A stretch of DNA of 64,000 bases from Nocardioides palaemonis. Lineage in GTDB: Bacteria; Actinomycetota; Actinomycetes; Propionibacteriales; Nocardioidaceae. Under the pieces are notes generated by a model. That model made no database searches. It was not told the origin of the DNA and was given only the letters and a program-made list of their open reading frames with translations. Location: NCBI RefSeq assembly GCF_018275325.1, contig NZ_JAGVQR010000001.1, positions 124,001 to 188,000 on the forward strand, read 5' to 3'. This document shows positions 20,581 to 32,593 of the stretch, one piece after another (the stretch's first letter is position 1; each line of letters begins with the position of its first letter). Both the position numbers and the translations under genes were made by a program.

Positions 20581-20976
20581 TCACCCGCGCTTTGCCGGCG
20601 ACAGGATCAGCACGGTGAAGACCAGCGTGAACACGACTCCTGCGGCCACGAGGACCTGGAGCCCCGCCGGAACGTCGACGAAGAACGCTGGCACCGAGGT
20701 CAGCGTGACGACGACGAGCGAGCCGACCGTCAGGCGGGCGGCGGCGCGGCTGCCCGAGCGCCAGGCGACGACGCACGCGACGAGGGCGACGGCCGACAGG
20801 ACCGTGCAGACCCAGAGGATCGCCATCGGCGGGCCCGCCTGGTCGCCGGTGTCCGGCGGCATGAAGGCGCTCGGCAGGTTGGTCACGGCGTAGAAGAGCG
20901 CGAGGCCGAGGCCGACCTTGTTCCTCGTGCTCCAGTGCGTCGTGGACGTGGTGCTCGGTGGTGCGGTGGTCGTCAT
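20581..20976 (-). CDS. Small membrane protein, four predicted helices
   Basis: 131 residues with four hydrophobic segments separated by short Arg-rich loops and a Thr/Ser-rich N-terminus. An AAGGAG ribosome site precedes the ATG. No conserved motif is recognised. It is divergent from the NarL-type response regulator, so it could belong to that regulon, but this is only a positional guess. Confidence 0.65.
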   Translation of the reverse strand: MTTTAPPSTTSTTHWSTRNKVGLGLALFYAVTNLPSAFMPPDTGDQAGPPMAILWVCTVLSAVALVACVVAWRSGSRAAARLTVGSLVVVTLTSVPAFFVDVPAGLQVLVAAGVVFTLVFTVLILSPAKRG

Positions 20977-21128
20977 CGCTGGCTCCTTCTCGGGTGGTGG
21001 TGCCTCCAGCGTCGGGCCGCGCGCGCCGGCCGGGATCGGCGCACGTTCCCCATCATCAGGGAGGAATCCCGGCTCGCCTAGGAGCAGGATCCCAGGTCGT
21101 GGACCCCTGCAGGCAGGACGATGAGCCC

Positions 21129-21773
21129 ATGGACCCGATCCGCGTCGTGCTGGTCGACGACCACCCGGTCGTGCTCGGCGGCCTGCGCGCGCTGCTCGAC
21201 TCGCTGCCGGACTTCGAGGTGGTCGGCGAGGCGGTCGACGGAGAGGCGGGGGTGCGCGAGGTCGTCCTCACGAGGCCCGACGTCGTGCTGATGGACATCC
21301 GGATGCCGGGCATCGACGGGCTCGAGGCGACGCGGCGGATCCGGGAGAGCGTCGAGGGCGTGGCCGTGCTGGTGCTGACGATGTTCGACGACGACGACAC
21401 CGTGTTCGGCGCGATGCGCGCGGGCGCGCAGGGCTACCTCCTCAAGGGCGCCAGCCAGGCCGAGATCGACCGCGCGATCCGCGCCGTCGTGGCGGGCGAG
21501 GCGATCTTCAGCCCGGGCGTCGCCCAGCGCGTCCTCGGGTACTTCTCCGCACCGCCGCCGGTCGCCGAGCCGTTCCCCGAGCTGACCTCGCGCGAGCGGC
21601 AGGTGCTCGACCTGATGGCCGCCGGCGAGCGCAACCAGGCCATCGCCGACCGGCTCTTCCTGTCGCCGAAGACCGTCGCCAACCACATCTCGTCGATCTT
21701 CGTGAAGCTCGCCGTGGCCGACCGCTCCGCCGCCATCGTCCGCGCCAGACGGGAAGGGTTGGGCGGGTCGTGA
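21129..21773 (+). CDS. NarL/LuxR-type response regulator
   Basis: 214 residues. Receiver domain with the acidic pocket (VDDHP), phospho-acceptor D56 (VVLMDIRMPG) and the conserved lysine in GYLLKGA. The C-terminal LuxR-type helix-turn-helix (LTSRERQVLDLMAAGERNQAIA, VANHISSIFVKL) binds DNA. It pairs with the histidine kinase that starts in its last four bases. The ATG at 21129 starts the receiver domain properly; an ATG at 21121 is in another frame. The regulon is unknown. Confidence 0.95.
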   Translation: MDPIRVVLVDDHPVVLGGLRALLDSLPDFEVVGEAVDGEAGVREVVLTRPDVVLMDIRMPGIDGLEATRRIRESVEGVAVLVLTMFDDDDTVFGAMRAGAQGYLLKGASQAEIDRAIRAVVAGEAIFSPGVAQRVLGYFSAPPPVAEPFPELTSRERQVLDLMAAGERNQAIADRLFLSPKTVANHISSIFVKLAVADRSAAIVRARREGLGGS

Positions 21774-23545
21774 CCGCGGTGCTCGTCGCAGCCGCGGTCC
21801 TCGGTGTGGCCACCACCGCGTCGGGGTGGGCGATCTGGCAGAGCGGGCGCTCACGGGCGGCCGCCGCACTCCTGGTCCTGGGAGGCGTCGCGCTCCTGCT
21901 CGGGTGCGCGGCCGCGGTCCTCGAGGTCGACCGCGCGGCGCCGCCGGTGTTCCGGTCGGCCGCGTTCTTGCTGCTGCCGCTCGCCGTCGTGTCGTACCCC
22001 CGCCTCTCGTGGCGCGAACCGGTCTCCTTCGTGCTGCTCGTCGTCGTGGCCGGGGCGGGCGTCCTGAGCATCGTGTGGGAGTCCGCGGCCGACCCGATGG
22101 CGTACGTCCTCGTGGTCGCCCTGCTGCTCCACGCCTGGTGGGCCTACGAGCGCGCCGACGCCCGCGACCGGCGTGCGCTCGCGTGGAGCTCGCTCGCCTG
22201 GGGCAGCCTCGGTGCCGTCGTAGCGACGACCGGGCTCGTCGCCGAGTCGGCGGGAGCCGGCAGCTTCGTCGGGCTGGGCACCGTCTACCTCGTGCTGCTG
22301 CTCGCGGGTCCCGCTGCGATGGCCGTCGGGGTGGTGCGCCCGGACGTGGTGGACGTCCGCGGTCTCGTGACCCGAGCAGTCGTCGCGGGCGGCGTGTTCG
22401 TCGTCTTCCTCTCCGTCGCGCTCGGTCTCACCTCCGTCGTGGAGGCGCTGCAGGGCGCGCCCCTGGCGGTCACGCCGGTCGTGGTGCTGTGCGGGCTGCT
22501 GGCCTTCTGCGTGCGCCCGCTCCAGGTGCTGCTGCGCGGCATCGTCGACCAGCTGCTGTTCGGCGACCGCCCCGACCCGCTCGCCGCCGCGACCTCGCTC
22601 GCGGACCGGATCGGCGACGACCCCGCTCTGGCGCTGGGCGCGGTGCGCGAAGCGCTGGTGCTGCCCTACGCGAGCATCCGGGCGGGCGGCGAGGTGCTGG
22701 CGGCGTCGGGGACCGAGGTGACGCACACCCGGGTGCTTCCGCTGCGGCTCGGCGCGGACGAGGTGGGGGAGGTCGTCGTCGGGCTGCGCGCCGGTGACCT
22801 CGGGCTCTCGCCCGCCGACGAGGACGTGCTGCGGATCGTCGCGCCCCTGCTGGCCCAGACGCTGCGCGCGCGGCGGATGAGCCGTGACCTGCAGCGCTCG
22901 CGCGAGGCGGTGGTCGGCGCGGTCGAGGAGGAACGCCGCCGGCTGCGGCGCGACCTGCACGACGGGCTCGGCCCCACCCTGAGCGGCGTCGCGTTCGCCA
23001 CCGACGCGGCGCGCAACCAGGTGCGTACCGACCCCGGCCGCGCCGAGGAGCTGCTCGCCCAGCTGCGCGCGACGACCGCCGACGCGATCACGGAGATCCG
23101 GCGGCTGGTGGAGGGCCTGCGGCCGCCCGCGCTCGACGAGCTCGGGCTCGAGGGCGCGATCCGGCAGCACGCAGCCACCCTCCACTCGGCGTCGGGCGTG
23201 CCGCTGCCGGTCACCGTCGACGTGCCGGCTCCGCTGCCGTCGCTCTCCGCGGCGACGGAGGTCGCGGCGTACCGGATCGTGGTGGAGGCGCTCACCAACG
23301 TGGTGCGCCACGCGGCCGCCTCCCGAGCGTCGGTGTCGCTGCGCGTCGACGACGGCCACCTCGCGCTGGCCGTGCACGACGACGGGCCAATGGCCGCCGG
23401 ATGGGTGCCCGGGGTCGGGCTGTCCTCGATGCGCGAGCGGTCGGCGCAGGTCGGCGGGACGCTGACCGCGCGGGCGACGGCGCACGGCGGGGTGGTCGAG
23501 GCATCGATCCCGCTCGGCGACGGTGGAGCCGGACGCCCGACCTAG
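21770..23545 (+). CDS. Sensor histidine kinase (HisKA_3 type) of the NarL pair
   Basis: 591 residues. The N-terminal ~210 contain about seven membrane helices without a large outside domain, so the signal may come from the membrane. Residues ~250-370 resemble a degenerate GAF-like domain. The dimerisation helix EEERRRLRRDLHDGLGP has the phosphorylated H397. The ATP-binding domain has AYRIVVEALTNVVRHA and a Gly-rich segment VPGVGLSSMRERSA. GTGA overlap with the response regulator gene shows translational coupling. The organisation resembles the DesK/LiaS kinase group. Confidence 0.94.
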   Translation: MTAVLVAAAVLGVATTASGWAIWQSGRSRAAAALLVLGGVALLLGCAAAVLEVDRAAPPVFRSAAFLLLPLAVVSYPRLSWREPVSFVLLVVVAGAGVLSIVWESAADPMAYVLVVALLLHAWWAYERADARDRRALAWSSLAWGSLGAVVATTGLVAESAGAGSFVGLGTVYLVLLLAGPAAMAVGVVRPDVVDVRGLVTRAVVAGGVFVVFLSVALGLTSVVEALQGAPLAVTPVVVLCGLLAFCVRPLQVLLRGIVDQLLFGDRPDPLAAATSLADRIGDDPALALGAVREALVLPYASIRAGGEVLAASGTEVTHTRVLPLRLGADEVGEVVVGLRAGDLGLSPADEDVLRIVAPLLAQTLRARRMSRDLQRSREAVVGAVEEERRRLRRDLHDGLGPTLSGVAFATDAARNQVRTDPGRAEELLAQLRATTADAITEIRRLVEGLRPPALDELGLEGAIRQHAATLHSASGVPLPVTVDVPAPLPSLSAATEVAAYRIVVEALTNVVRHAAASRASVSLRVDDGHLALAVHDDGPMAAGWVPGVGLSSMRERSAQVGGTLTARATAHGGVVEASIPLGDGGAGRPT

Positions 23546-23979
23546 CGGCCCACCGCTCCACTGACCGCCGGACCCCGTCGACGCAGCCACGGGATCAGCG
23601 TGACGAGCACCAGGCCGGCGACGGCGACGCCGAGCGGCACGACGTACACCAGGACCTCGAGCCCGTCGCCCCACCCGGAGTCGGCGTAGCGCCGGACGCA
23701 CACGGCGGCGCCCCACGTCAGGGCGCCGACGCTGGCGAGCAGACCGGCCACGGCCCAGCGCCAGGACCACGCCGCTGCCACCGCGACGAGCCCCAGGGAG
23801 AGCAGCGCCGCCATGAGGTAGAACGGGCCGTCGATGAACTCGGTGTCGTAGGTGTCGCCCCCGAGCACGGTGACGCCCGGGGCGACAGCGAGGGCGACGG
23901 CGGTGCCGGACCACGCGACGGCGGCAGCGGTGGCGGCGAGGGCGGCGGTCCAGACGGACCGGGCACGGAGGGTGGTCAT
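23542..23979 (-). CDS. Membrane protein of unknown function
   Basis: 145 residues with four hydrophobic segments, one near the N-terminus and the last followed by a basic tail (LRRRG). A short polar loop after the first helix contains GGDTYDTEFIDGPFY. No family recognised. The stop overlaps the convergent histidine kinase stop by four bases. Confidence 0.6.
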   Translation of the reverse strand: MTTLRARSVWTAALAATAAAVAWSGTAVALAVAPGVTVLGGDTYDTEFIDGPFYLMAALLSLGLVAVAAAWSWRWAVAGLLASVGALTWGAAVCVRRYADSGWGDGLEVLVYVVPLGVAVAGLVLVTLIPWLRRRGPAVSGAVGR

Positions 23980-24050
23980 GCCCCGAACCTAGGGATCGAC
24001 GGGACCGGCAGGGTGAGCACCGGTGCTCAACCCGGCGACGAAGAAATCCA

Positions 24051-24075
24051 AAGTTGAGGGGAATCGACTCAACTT
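24051..24075. promoter_or_regulatory. HAIR operator (HspR-binding) of clpB
   Basis: AAGTTGAG (24051-24058), 9 bases, CTCAACTT (24068-24075): a perfect 8-bp dyad with the TTGAG-N9-CTCAA pattern. It matches the dnaK site and lies 62 bp before the clpB start, so HspR should repress clpB. Confidence 0.9.
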
Positions 24076-24136
24076 GTGGCGCGTTGATCCAGGTGGGACC
24101 AGAGTGGTCCTCACGCGTACACACGGAGGAGTCGAG

Positions 24137-26725
<2,589 letters not shown>

Positions 26726-26991
26726 ACCTCCTCGCTGGCTGAACCATCCTCGCTGGTTGAGGTGTGAGGAGCGCCAGCGCCACCTCGCTGGTTGAGGTGT
26801 GAGGAGCGCCAGCGCCACCTCGCTGGTTGAGGTGTGAGGAGCGCCAGCGACGAGCCTCGAAACCTGCGACCCCGTGTCGGACGTGGTTTCGAGGCTCGCT
26901 GCGCTCGCACCTCAACCACCGACGGGCTGCGCTCGCACCTCAACCACCAAGGGGTCGCTCGCACCTCAACCACCGAGGGGTCGCTCGCACC
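26726..26991. repeat. Inverted repeat cluster A (TTGAGG/CCTCAA family)
   Basis: Between convergent clpB and globin genes. Three 31-bp units (starts 26749, 26784, 26819; 35-bp period) beginning CTCGCTGGTTGAGGTG are followed by a perfect 14-bp inverted pair, CGAGCCTCGAAACC (26851-26864) and its complement (26885-26898). Several shorter units of opposite orientation then contain CTCGCACCTCAACCACC. The whole block can fold into a long cruciform. Related blocks occur at 59830-60030 and 60603-60655. Possibly a two-way terminator or a non-autonomous mobile repeat. Confidence 0.85.
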
Positions 26992-27453
26992 TCACCGGCC
27001 GACGGGGCCGTCCCAGTCCCAGTGTCCGAGCGGGAGGTCGTCGGGGACGTCGTCCTTCGAGCGGCCCCACGCCTGGAACGGGCCCAGCGCGGCCCAGGCG
27101 ACGTAGTCGGCGACGGCCTGCCGGACCCGTGGGTCGTCGGGCACCCCGGCCTCGTCGAAGGAGTCGACCACGCACTGCACGAAGCGTGGGCTCGCCTCGA
27201 CGGCGTACTCGCCCTCGCCGGCGTGCAGGCGCTGCACGTGCGACTCGCTGCCGCCCATCGCGCCGGTGTACGTCGCCGGCCCGCCGAGTGCCTCGGCCCA
27301 GTACGCCGCCAGGCGCTCGGTGTGGTCGGGCTGGTTGTCGGCGTGCGAGAACGGGTGGTGGAGCAGCGGGTCGGCCAGGCACCGCTGGTGGGTCGCCTCC
27401 GCCAGCCGCTCGAGGACCTCGATGCCTCCGACCGCCTCGTAGATGGTCGTCAC
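26992..27453 (-). CDS. Group II truncated hemoglobin (trHbO-like globin)
   Basis: 153 residues from a GTG. It begins TIYEAVGGIEVLERLAEATHQR, has the Pro/His-rich helix region FSHADNQPDHTERLAAYWAEALGG, and the heme-ligand region HVQRLHAGEG with the likely proximal histidine. The end (AALGPFQAWGRSKDD) also fits the family. These proteins bind O2 or NO and may support respiration or peroxide and NO handling. The upstream open frame overlaps the next gene's 5' region and is not coding. Stop codon adjoins repeat cluster A. Confidence 0.88.
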   Translation of the reverse strand: MTTIYEAVGGIEVLERLAEATHQRCLADPLLHHPFSHADNQPDHTERLAAYWAEALGGPATYTGAMGGSESHVQRLHAGEGEYAVEASPRFVQCVVDSFDEAGVPDDPRVRQAVADYVAWAALGPFQAWGRSKDDVPDDLPLGHWDWDGPVGR

Positions 27454-27568
27454 CGTTCGATGGTCGCGCTGGGAGTCCGTCTTGACCAGCCCGAGAGGAC
27501 CGGGGGAGGGTCGGACCACGCGCCCGGCCGACTCGGGATGGTCGGGCACTTCTCTCGGGAGTACCCCC

Positions 27569-28537
27569 ATGCACCGTTCGACCCTGCCCACCCCACGGAC
27601 CAAGGTGCTGCTCGTCGTGGCGGCCGTGCTGCTCGCGGCGGCGGCCGTCTTCGTGGCCGCGCCGGCGCGCGCGGCGAGCGCCTGGCCGATCACCCAGGCC
27701 GGTCAGGCCCGCAACAACAACGCGATGGCGCTGCAGCACCTGCTCACCGCCCGTGGCTACGCCACCACCGCCGACGGCGTCTTCGGCAGCGGCACCACCG
27801 CCAACCTCAAGGCGTTCCAGTCCGCGGCCGGCATCAGCCCGGTCGACGGCATCGCCGGCAGCGGCACCTGGCCGCGGCTGGTCGTCACCGTCAGCCAGGG
27901 CTCGACGGACACCAGCGCGGTGAAGGCGGCGCAGACGCAGCTCAACAAGTACGGCGCGAACCTGGTCGTCGACGGGGCCTTCAGGTCCGGCACCCGCGCG
28001 GCGGTCGTCTCGTTCCAGGCCGCGCGCGGCCTGTCGCAGACCGGGACCGTCGACACGGCGACCTGGCAGGAGCTGCTCGGCTACAGCCAGGCCGGCGACC
28101 AGACGCTCTGCTACGCCACCGGCGGCACCACTGTGTCGAGCCTCTCGTCGGCGCAGGTCGCCAACGTGCGCTCGATCCTCTCGACGACCCGCAGCGCCGG
28201 AGGCAACCGCAACGCCCAGGTCATCGCGCTGATGACGGCGATGCAGGAGTCGAAGCTGTGCAACATCCAGTTCGGCGACCGCGACTCGCTGGGGCTGTTC
28301 CAGCAGCGCCCGAGCCAGGGCTGGTGCTCCGGCGGCACCGCGTGCGTCAACCCGACCTCCGCCACGCAGGGCTTCCTCGGCGTCTCGGCGTACACCACCA
28401 ACCGGGGCCTCTTCGACGTCTCCGGCTGGGAGTCGATGAGCAAGACGCTGGCGGCCGACGCGGTGCAGCGCTCGTGCTGCCCGAACGCCTACGCGCAGTG
28501 GGAGTCGATGGCCGGCACGCTGGCCGACACCTACTGA
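27569..28537 (+). CDS. Secreted peptidoglycan-binding protein with a lysozyme-like C-terminal region
   Basis: 322 residues. Signal peptide (positively charged start, hydrophobic run AVLLAAAAVFVAAPARA). Two PG_binding_1 repeats follow (ALQHLLTARGYATTADGVFG and AAQTQLNKYGANLVVDGAF). The C-terminal ~120 residues include AQVIALMTAMQESKLCNIQFG and SLGLFQQRPSQGW, typical of actinobacterial proteins that look like catalytic transglycosylases. Several Cys would form disulfides outside the cell. It probably acts on or binds cell-wall peptidoglycan. The ATG is chosen because the signal peptide starts there. Confidence 0.85.
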   Translation: MHRSTLPTPRTKVLLVVAAVLLAAAAVFVAAPARAASAWPITQAGQARNNNAMALQHLLTARGYATTADGVFGSGTTANLKAFQSAAGISPVDGIAGSGTWPRLVVTVSQGSTDTSAVKAAQTQLNKYGANLVVDGAFRSGTRAAVVSFQAARGLSQTGTVDTATWQELLGYSQAGDQTLCYATGGTTVSSLSSAQVANVRSILSTTRSAGGNRNAQVIALMTAMQESKLCNIQFGDRDSLGLFQQRPSQGWCSGGTACVNPTSATQGFLGVSAYTTNRGLFDVSGWESMSKTLAADAVQRSCCPNAYAQWESMAGTLADTY

Positions 28538-28589
28538 TCCCTGCGGGACTTCTTCGGCGTCCCTCAGCCGGCGCTCAGCCGGTTGGGGG

Positions 28590-29438
28590 ATGCTGTGGCA
28601 GGTGACCCCGACGACGACCGACGCCACCCGACCGTGGTGGCGGCTGCGCGACACCCCCGTGCCGGGCGGGGTCCCCGACCTGGCGAAGGCGCTGCTGTGG
28701 ACCGAGCTCGCGCTCGTCCTCCTCGTGTCGCTGGGGCGGTCCGCGATCTACTCGGTCGTCAGCATCGTCTCGGCGCTCACCGCGCCGGGACCGCTGTCGT
28801 CGCAGGCGGCGAACCTCAACAACAGCCTGGCCCCCGACCGGCCGTGGCTCGACCTCACCTACCAGCTGCTGCGGATCGGCTTCGCGCTGGTGCCGGTCGC
28901 GCTGGCCGGCTACCTGCTCGTGCGCTCCGGGACCCGCCTGCGGGAGGTGTGGGCGAGCGGCGGACGCTGGGCGTCGTGGGGCGACCTGGGACGCGGCGCG
29001 TGGCTGGCGCTCGGCGTCGGCTCGGTCGGCGTGGTGTTCTACCTCGCGACCTTCGCGCTCGGCACGAACCTGACGGTCGTCGCGCAGTCGCTGCCGGGTG
29101 AGTGGTGGCAGGTGCCGGTGCTGGTCCTCGCGGCCGCGGAGAACGCGGTGCTCGAGGAGTACGTCGTGCTGGGCTTCGTGCTGGTGCGCCTGCGCCAGCT
29201 CGGCTTCGGTGACTCGGCAGCCATCGGTCTCGCCGCGCTGCTGCGCGGGAGCTACCACCTCTACCAGGGGCTGGGTGGCTTCGTCGGCAACCTGGCGATG
29301 GGTCTGCTCTTCGGCTGGCTCTACCGCCGCTGGGGGCGGGTCATGCCGTTCGTGGTGGCCCACACGCTGCTCGACGTGGGCGCCTTCGTGGGCTACGCCG
29401 CCCTCGCCGGGCGGGTCGACTGGCTGCCGACCCTGTGA
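28590..29438 (+). CDS. CPBP-family intramembrane metalloprotease-like protein
   Basis: 282 residues with about eight membrane segments. CPBP motifs: an EE pair in AVLEEYVVLG, a His in LLRGSYHLYQG and another in VVAHTLLDV. The usual EExxxR is changed to EEYVVL, as seen in an actinobacterial subgroup, and LRGSYHLYQG is typical of that group. It may cleave membrane peptides or act in secretion or bacteriocin self-protection. An alternative GTG start at 28602 fits a leaderless transcript better (GATGCT at 28589). Convergent with the reprolysin-like gene. Confidence 0.8.
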   Translation: MLWQVTPTTTDATRPWWRLRDTPVPGGVPDLAKALLWTELALVLLVSLGRSAIYSVVSIVSALTAPGPLSSQAANLNNSLAPDRPWLDLTYQLLRIGFALVPVALAGYLLVRSGTRLREVWASGGRWASWGDLGRGAWLALGVGSVGVVFYLATFALGTNLTVVAQSLPGEWWQVPVLVLAAAENAVLEEYVVLGFVLVRLRQLGFGDSAAIGLAALLRGSYHLYQGLGGFVGNLAMGLLFGWLYRRWGRVMPFVVAHTLLDVGAFVGYAALAGRVDWLPTL

Positions 29439-29457
29439 CCCGCCCGGCGAGTGGAGG

Positions 29458-31305
29458 TCAGCGGCGGATCTTGAGCTTCTTCGACGACCGCTTGGCGGTC
29501 GCGTAGCCCTTCTTCTTCACCTTGACCACGACGGTGATCTTCTTGCCGCGGTCCTTCGGGCGGACGCGGTAGGTCGCCTTCTTGGCGCCCTTGATCTTCT
29601 TGCCGTTCTTCATCCACTGGTAGCGGACCTTGACGCTCTTCTTGGCCGGCTTGGGCTTCCAGCCCTTCAGCTTGACCGACAGGACGCGGCCCACCCGCGG
29701 CACGCCACGGAGCTTGGGCTTGCGGGTCTTGAACGTCGCCTTGCCGACCACGACCGGGGCGGTGCCGGCGATGACGGTGGCGTAGTTGGGAGCCGAGCCG
29801 AAGACCTGCAGGCTCAGCGTCTTGCCGATCGCCTTGCGGCCGAGCTTGAAGGTGCTGGCGGTCGCGCCGGAGACCGGAGCGCCGTCGAGGAACCACTGGT
29901 AGCCGAAGGTGACCGCGGGCGCCCAGCTTCCGGTGACGGCCTTGGCCTTGCCCTTCCAGCGGGCTGCGCCACCGATCGCCACCGCGCCGGGGTAGATCTG
30001 CGACTGGCGGTAGTTGGCCGCGAGCGGCACCTGCTCGTTCATCGCCTGGGCGTTGAACGTCGTGACCGGCGAGGTGGTGCCCTGCGGGCGACCGTTCACG
30101 AGCAGGTTGGGGTTGGAGAAGTTGAGCGTGCGGACGCAGCTCCGGCAGGTCGTGGGGTAGGCCATGATCGTGAGCGTGTTGCCGGGGACGTCGACGTAGC
30201 CGCGGGCGTAGGGCTTGCCCTGCGGCGCCTCGGACGCGCCCGCGTCGTGGCCGGCGCTCAGGTTGTGGCCGACCTCGTGGGCGAAGGTGAGGTTCGAGGT
30301 GGCGCACCCGTCGATGTAGGTCGCGGTGAAGGCGTTGGCCGCGTCGCGCGCGGCGTCGCCGCTGCCGCCGAGGAACCCGATCCCGCACGTCGACTGGGCC
30401 GGGTCGCTGCCGGAGAGCCACATGCTGACCAGGTCGGCGTGCACCTGGTCGCGGAAGCCCGCGATCTCGTCGTAGAGGCCGTCGTCGGGGTCCTGCATGG
30501 CGAGCAGGACGGACTCGATGTCGGACAGCTGGGGCTGCGCGACCTGGCGGGTGCCGACCAGCCGCAGCGAGGTGGCGACGCCCGAGGTGGCGAAGGCCTG
30601 GTTGGCCTGTGCGATGCCCTGCGCGAACTGGGCCTGCATGGGGCCCTCGCCGAGCTGGGCGGGCAGGGAGGCGGGGTAGACGATCGCGATGTCGACGGTC
30701 GTCGCCGCGTCCCTGGCGACGTCGGCGCGCTCCGCCGCGGCCGAGCCGGTGGTGGTGCGGGGGCTGACGCCGTGGTCCGCGTGGTCGGCGTGGTCGGCGT
30801 GGCCCCCGCGGGGTGCCAGCACGTCCTTGCCCTCGGCGACGGTGGGGCCGGCCTCGGTGACGACGTAGTCGCCGTCCTGGTTGCTGGCGACCTCGTAGGT
30901 GCCCTCCTCCGCGGAGGAGACGGTGATGTGGCGGAACCCGCCCACCTCGACGGCGCTGAACGTGCCCTTCTCGCCCTCGAGGCGTCCGGCCCACGCGGTG
31001 ACGCCGCCGGAGGACGTGCGCCGCTCGACGACCGCGGTGACCGCGGCGTCGTCGAAGAGCGCGAACCCGAGCCGGTCACCGGCACGGGCTGCGTCGAGCG
31101 CCGCGTCGTCCAGCGTCGTCGAGCGCGAGCGGACCGCGCCGTTCGGGACGGCGCTGCGGGCGTCGACCGACGAGCCGCCGCTCAGCAGCTGGGCCGGGCG
31201 GTCCGCGCCGCTGGGCGCGGCGACGGCGACGGGCGGTGACGCGGTGGCGGCCAGCGCGACCGCGCAGATGCCGGCGACGCCGGCGAGCTTCCTGTTCATG
31301 GACAT
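29458..31305 (-). CDS. Secreted reprolysin-like (M12B-type) metalloprotease
   Basis: 615 residues. Signal peptide at the N-terminus (MNRKLAGVAGICAVALAAT). The metzincin zinc motif HEVGHNLSAGHD is at 343-354 (H343, H347, H353), and a Met-turn candidate follows (TIMAYPTTC). The protease domain is followed by two ~75-residue Ig-like repeats, the last one Lys-rich and containing YQWMKNGKKIKGAK. These may hold the enzyme at the cell wall or on a substrate. It cleaves extracellular proteins. Two ATGs are close together (31305 and 31299); I use the first. Confidence 0.88.
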   Translation of the reverse strand: MSMNRKLAGVAGICAVALAATASPPVAVAAPSGADRPAQLLSGGSSVDARSAVPNGAVRSRSTTLDDAALDAARAGDRLGFALFDDAAVTAVVERRTSSGGVTAWAGRLEGEKGTFSAVEVGGFRHITVSSAEEGTYEVASNQDGDYVVTEAGPTVAEGKDVLAPRGGHADHADHADHGVSPRTTTGSAAAERADVARDAATTVDIAIVYPASLPAQLGEGPMQAQFAQGIAQANQAFATSGVATSLRLVGTRQVAQPQLSDIESVLLAMQDPDDGLYDEIAGFRDQVHADLVSMWLSGSDPAQSTCGIGFLGGSGDAARDAANAFTATYIDGCATSNLTFAHEVGHNLSAGHDAGASEAPQGKPYARGYVDVPGNTLTIMAYPTTCRSCVRTLNFSNPNLLVNGRPQGTTSPVTTFNAQAMNEQVPLAANYRQSQIYPGAVAIGGAARWKGKAKAVTGSWAPAVTFGYQWFLDGAPVSGATASTFKLGRKAIGKTLSLQVFGSAPNYATVIAGTAPVVVGKATFKTRKPKLRGVPRVGRVLSVKLKGWKPKPAKKSVKVRYQWMKNGKKIKGAKKATYRVRPKDRGKKITVVVKVKKKGYATAKRSSKKLKIRR

Positions 31306-31378
31306 CTGGGAGTCCCCCTTCTCTCTTGCCCCCTCGTGCCCGTGCACGGGCGGCCCAAACCCCGAGCTGCGGTCTGAT

Positions 31379-32593
31379 TCAACCCGAGGTGGCCGACATC
31401 GCGCCCGGGCGGGTCTCGGGGGCGCGCAGCCAGAGGGGCACGGCGAGCAGGCTGACCAGCGCGGTGGTGGCGAACGCCCACCCGAAACCGGCGGCGTCGG
31501 CCACGACCCCGACGAGCACCGGCCCGAGGATCGCGCCCGCGTCCTGCGACATCTGGAAGCTGCTCAGCACGGTGCCTCCGCTGCGGCCGCTGCCCACCAC
31601 GTCGGCGACGCTGGCCTGCTGGCCCGGGTTGACCAGCCCCGCCCCGACGCCCGACAGGACCGAGAGCACGAGCAGGACGGCCAGCGAGCTGCTCAGGCCG
31701 AGCGGGCCGAGCGAGAGCGCGGTGACCACCAGCCCGCCGACGACCAGCGGACGGCGGCCGACCGTGTCGGCGATCCGGCCCGAGACCTGGAGCGTGAGCG
31801 CGGTGCCGGCCGCCGCCAGCGCCAGCGCGACACCGGCCACCCACGTGTCGTCGTGGACGGCGACGGCCAGCTGCGGCAGCACGGCGACCCGGACGCCGAA
31901 GTTGCACCAGCCGTTGGCGAAGCCGGACCCGAGGGCGGCGACGTACGTCCGGTGCGCGAGCGCCTCCCGCAGCCGCATCGGCGGCGCGGCCGGCCCGCCG
32001 GTCGACGCCGGGCGCAGCCGGGTGCCGCCGAGCCGGACCCCGACCAGGGTCGCCGCGACGACGAGCGCCGCCGCGTAGACCACGAACGGCGTGCGCAGCC
32101 CGAACCCCGCGAGCGCGCCGCCGAGCACCGGACCGACCATGCCGCCGACGAGGAACGCGCTGGCGTACGCCGAGGAGACCCGCCCGCGCATGTCGGGCGG
32201 CGCGAGGCGCACCAGCAGGGCCATCGCGGAGACGGTGAACATCGTGGAGCCGATGCCGCCGAGCCCGCGCAGCACCAGCAGCTGGACGTAGGACTGGGCG
32301 AACGCGGTCGCCAGCGACGACGCCGCGACGACGAGGAGGCCGACGAGGTAGACCGGGCGCTCACCGAGCCGCTGCACCAGCGCTCCGCCCGCGGGCGCGA
32401 AGGCGAGCCGGAAGAACGCGAAGGCGGACACCACGACCGACGCGGCCGCGACGCCGACGTCGAAGCTGCGGGCGTAGGCCGGCAGGACGGGCGAGACCAG
32501 GCCGTAGCCGACCGCGATCAGGAAGGCGGCGACCAGCAGGACGCGGATCTCCGCCGGCAGCGCGGGGGCGCTGCCGCGGGCGGAGCGGCTCAC
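31379..32593 (-). CDS. MFS transporter
   Basis: 404 residues with twelve helices and the MFS loop signature (ALVQRLGERPVYLVG) after helix 2, repeated as RIADTVGRRPLVVGG in the second half. Probably an exporter; substrate unknown. The GTG start overlaps the DoxX stop as GTGA, so it is the last gene of a four-gene unit with the AEC carrier, FAD dehydrogenase and DoxX. Confidence 0.88.
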   Translation of the reverse strand: MSRSARGSAPALPAEIRVLLVAAFLIAVGYGLVSPVLPAYARSFDVGVAAASVVVSAFAFFRLAFAPAGGALVQRLGERPVYLVGLLVVAASSLATAFAQSYVQLLVLRGLGGIGSTMFTVSAMALLVRLAPPDMRGRVSSAYASAFLVGGMVGPVLGGALAGFGLRTPFVVYAAALVVAATLVGVRLGGTRLRPASTGGPAAPPMRLREALAHRTYVAALGSGFANGWCNFGVRVAVLPQLAVAVHDDTWVAGVALALAAAGTALTLQVSGRIADTVGRRPLVVGGLVVTALSLGPLGLSSSLAVLLVLSVLSGVGAGLVNPGQQASVADVVGSGRSGGTVLSSFQMSQDAGAILGPVLVGVVADAAGFGWAFATTALVSLLAVPLWLRAPETRPGAMSATSG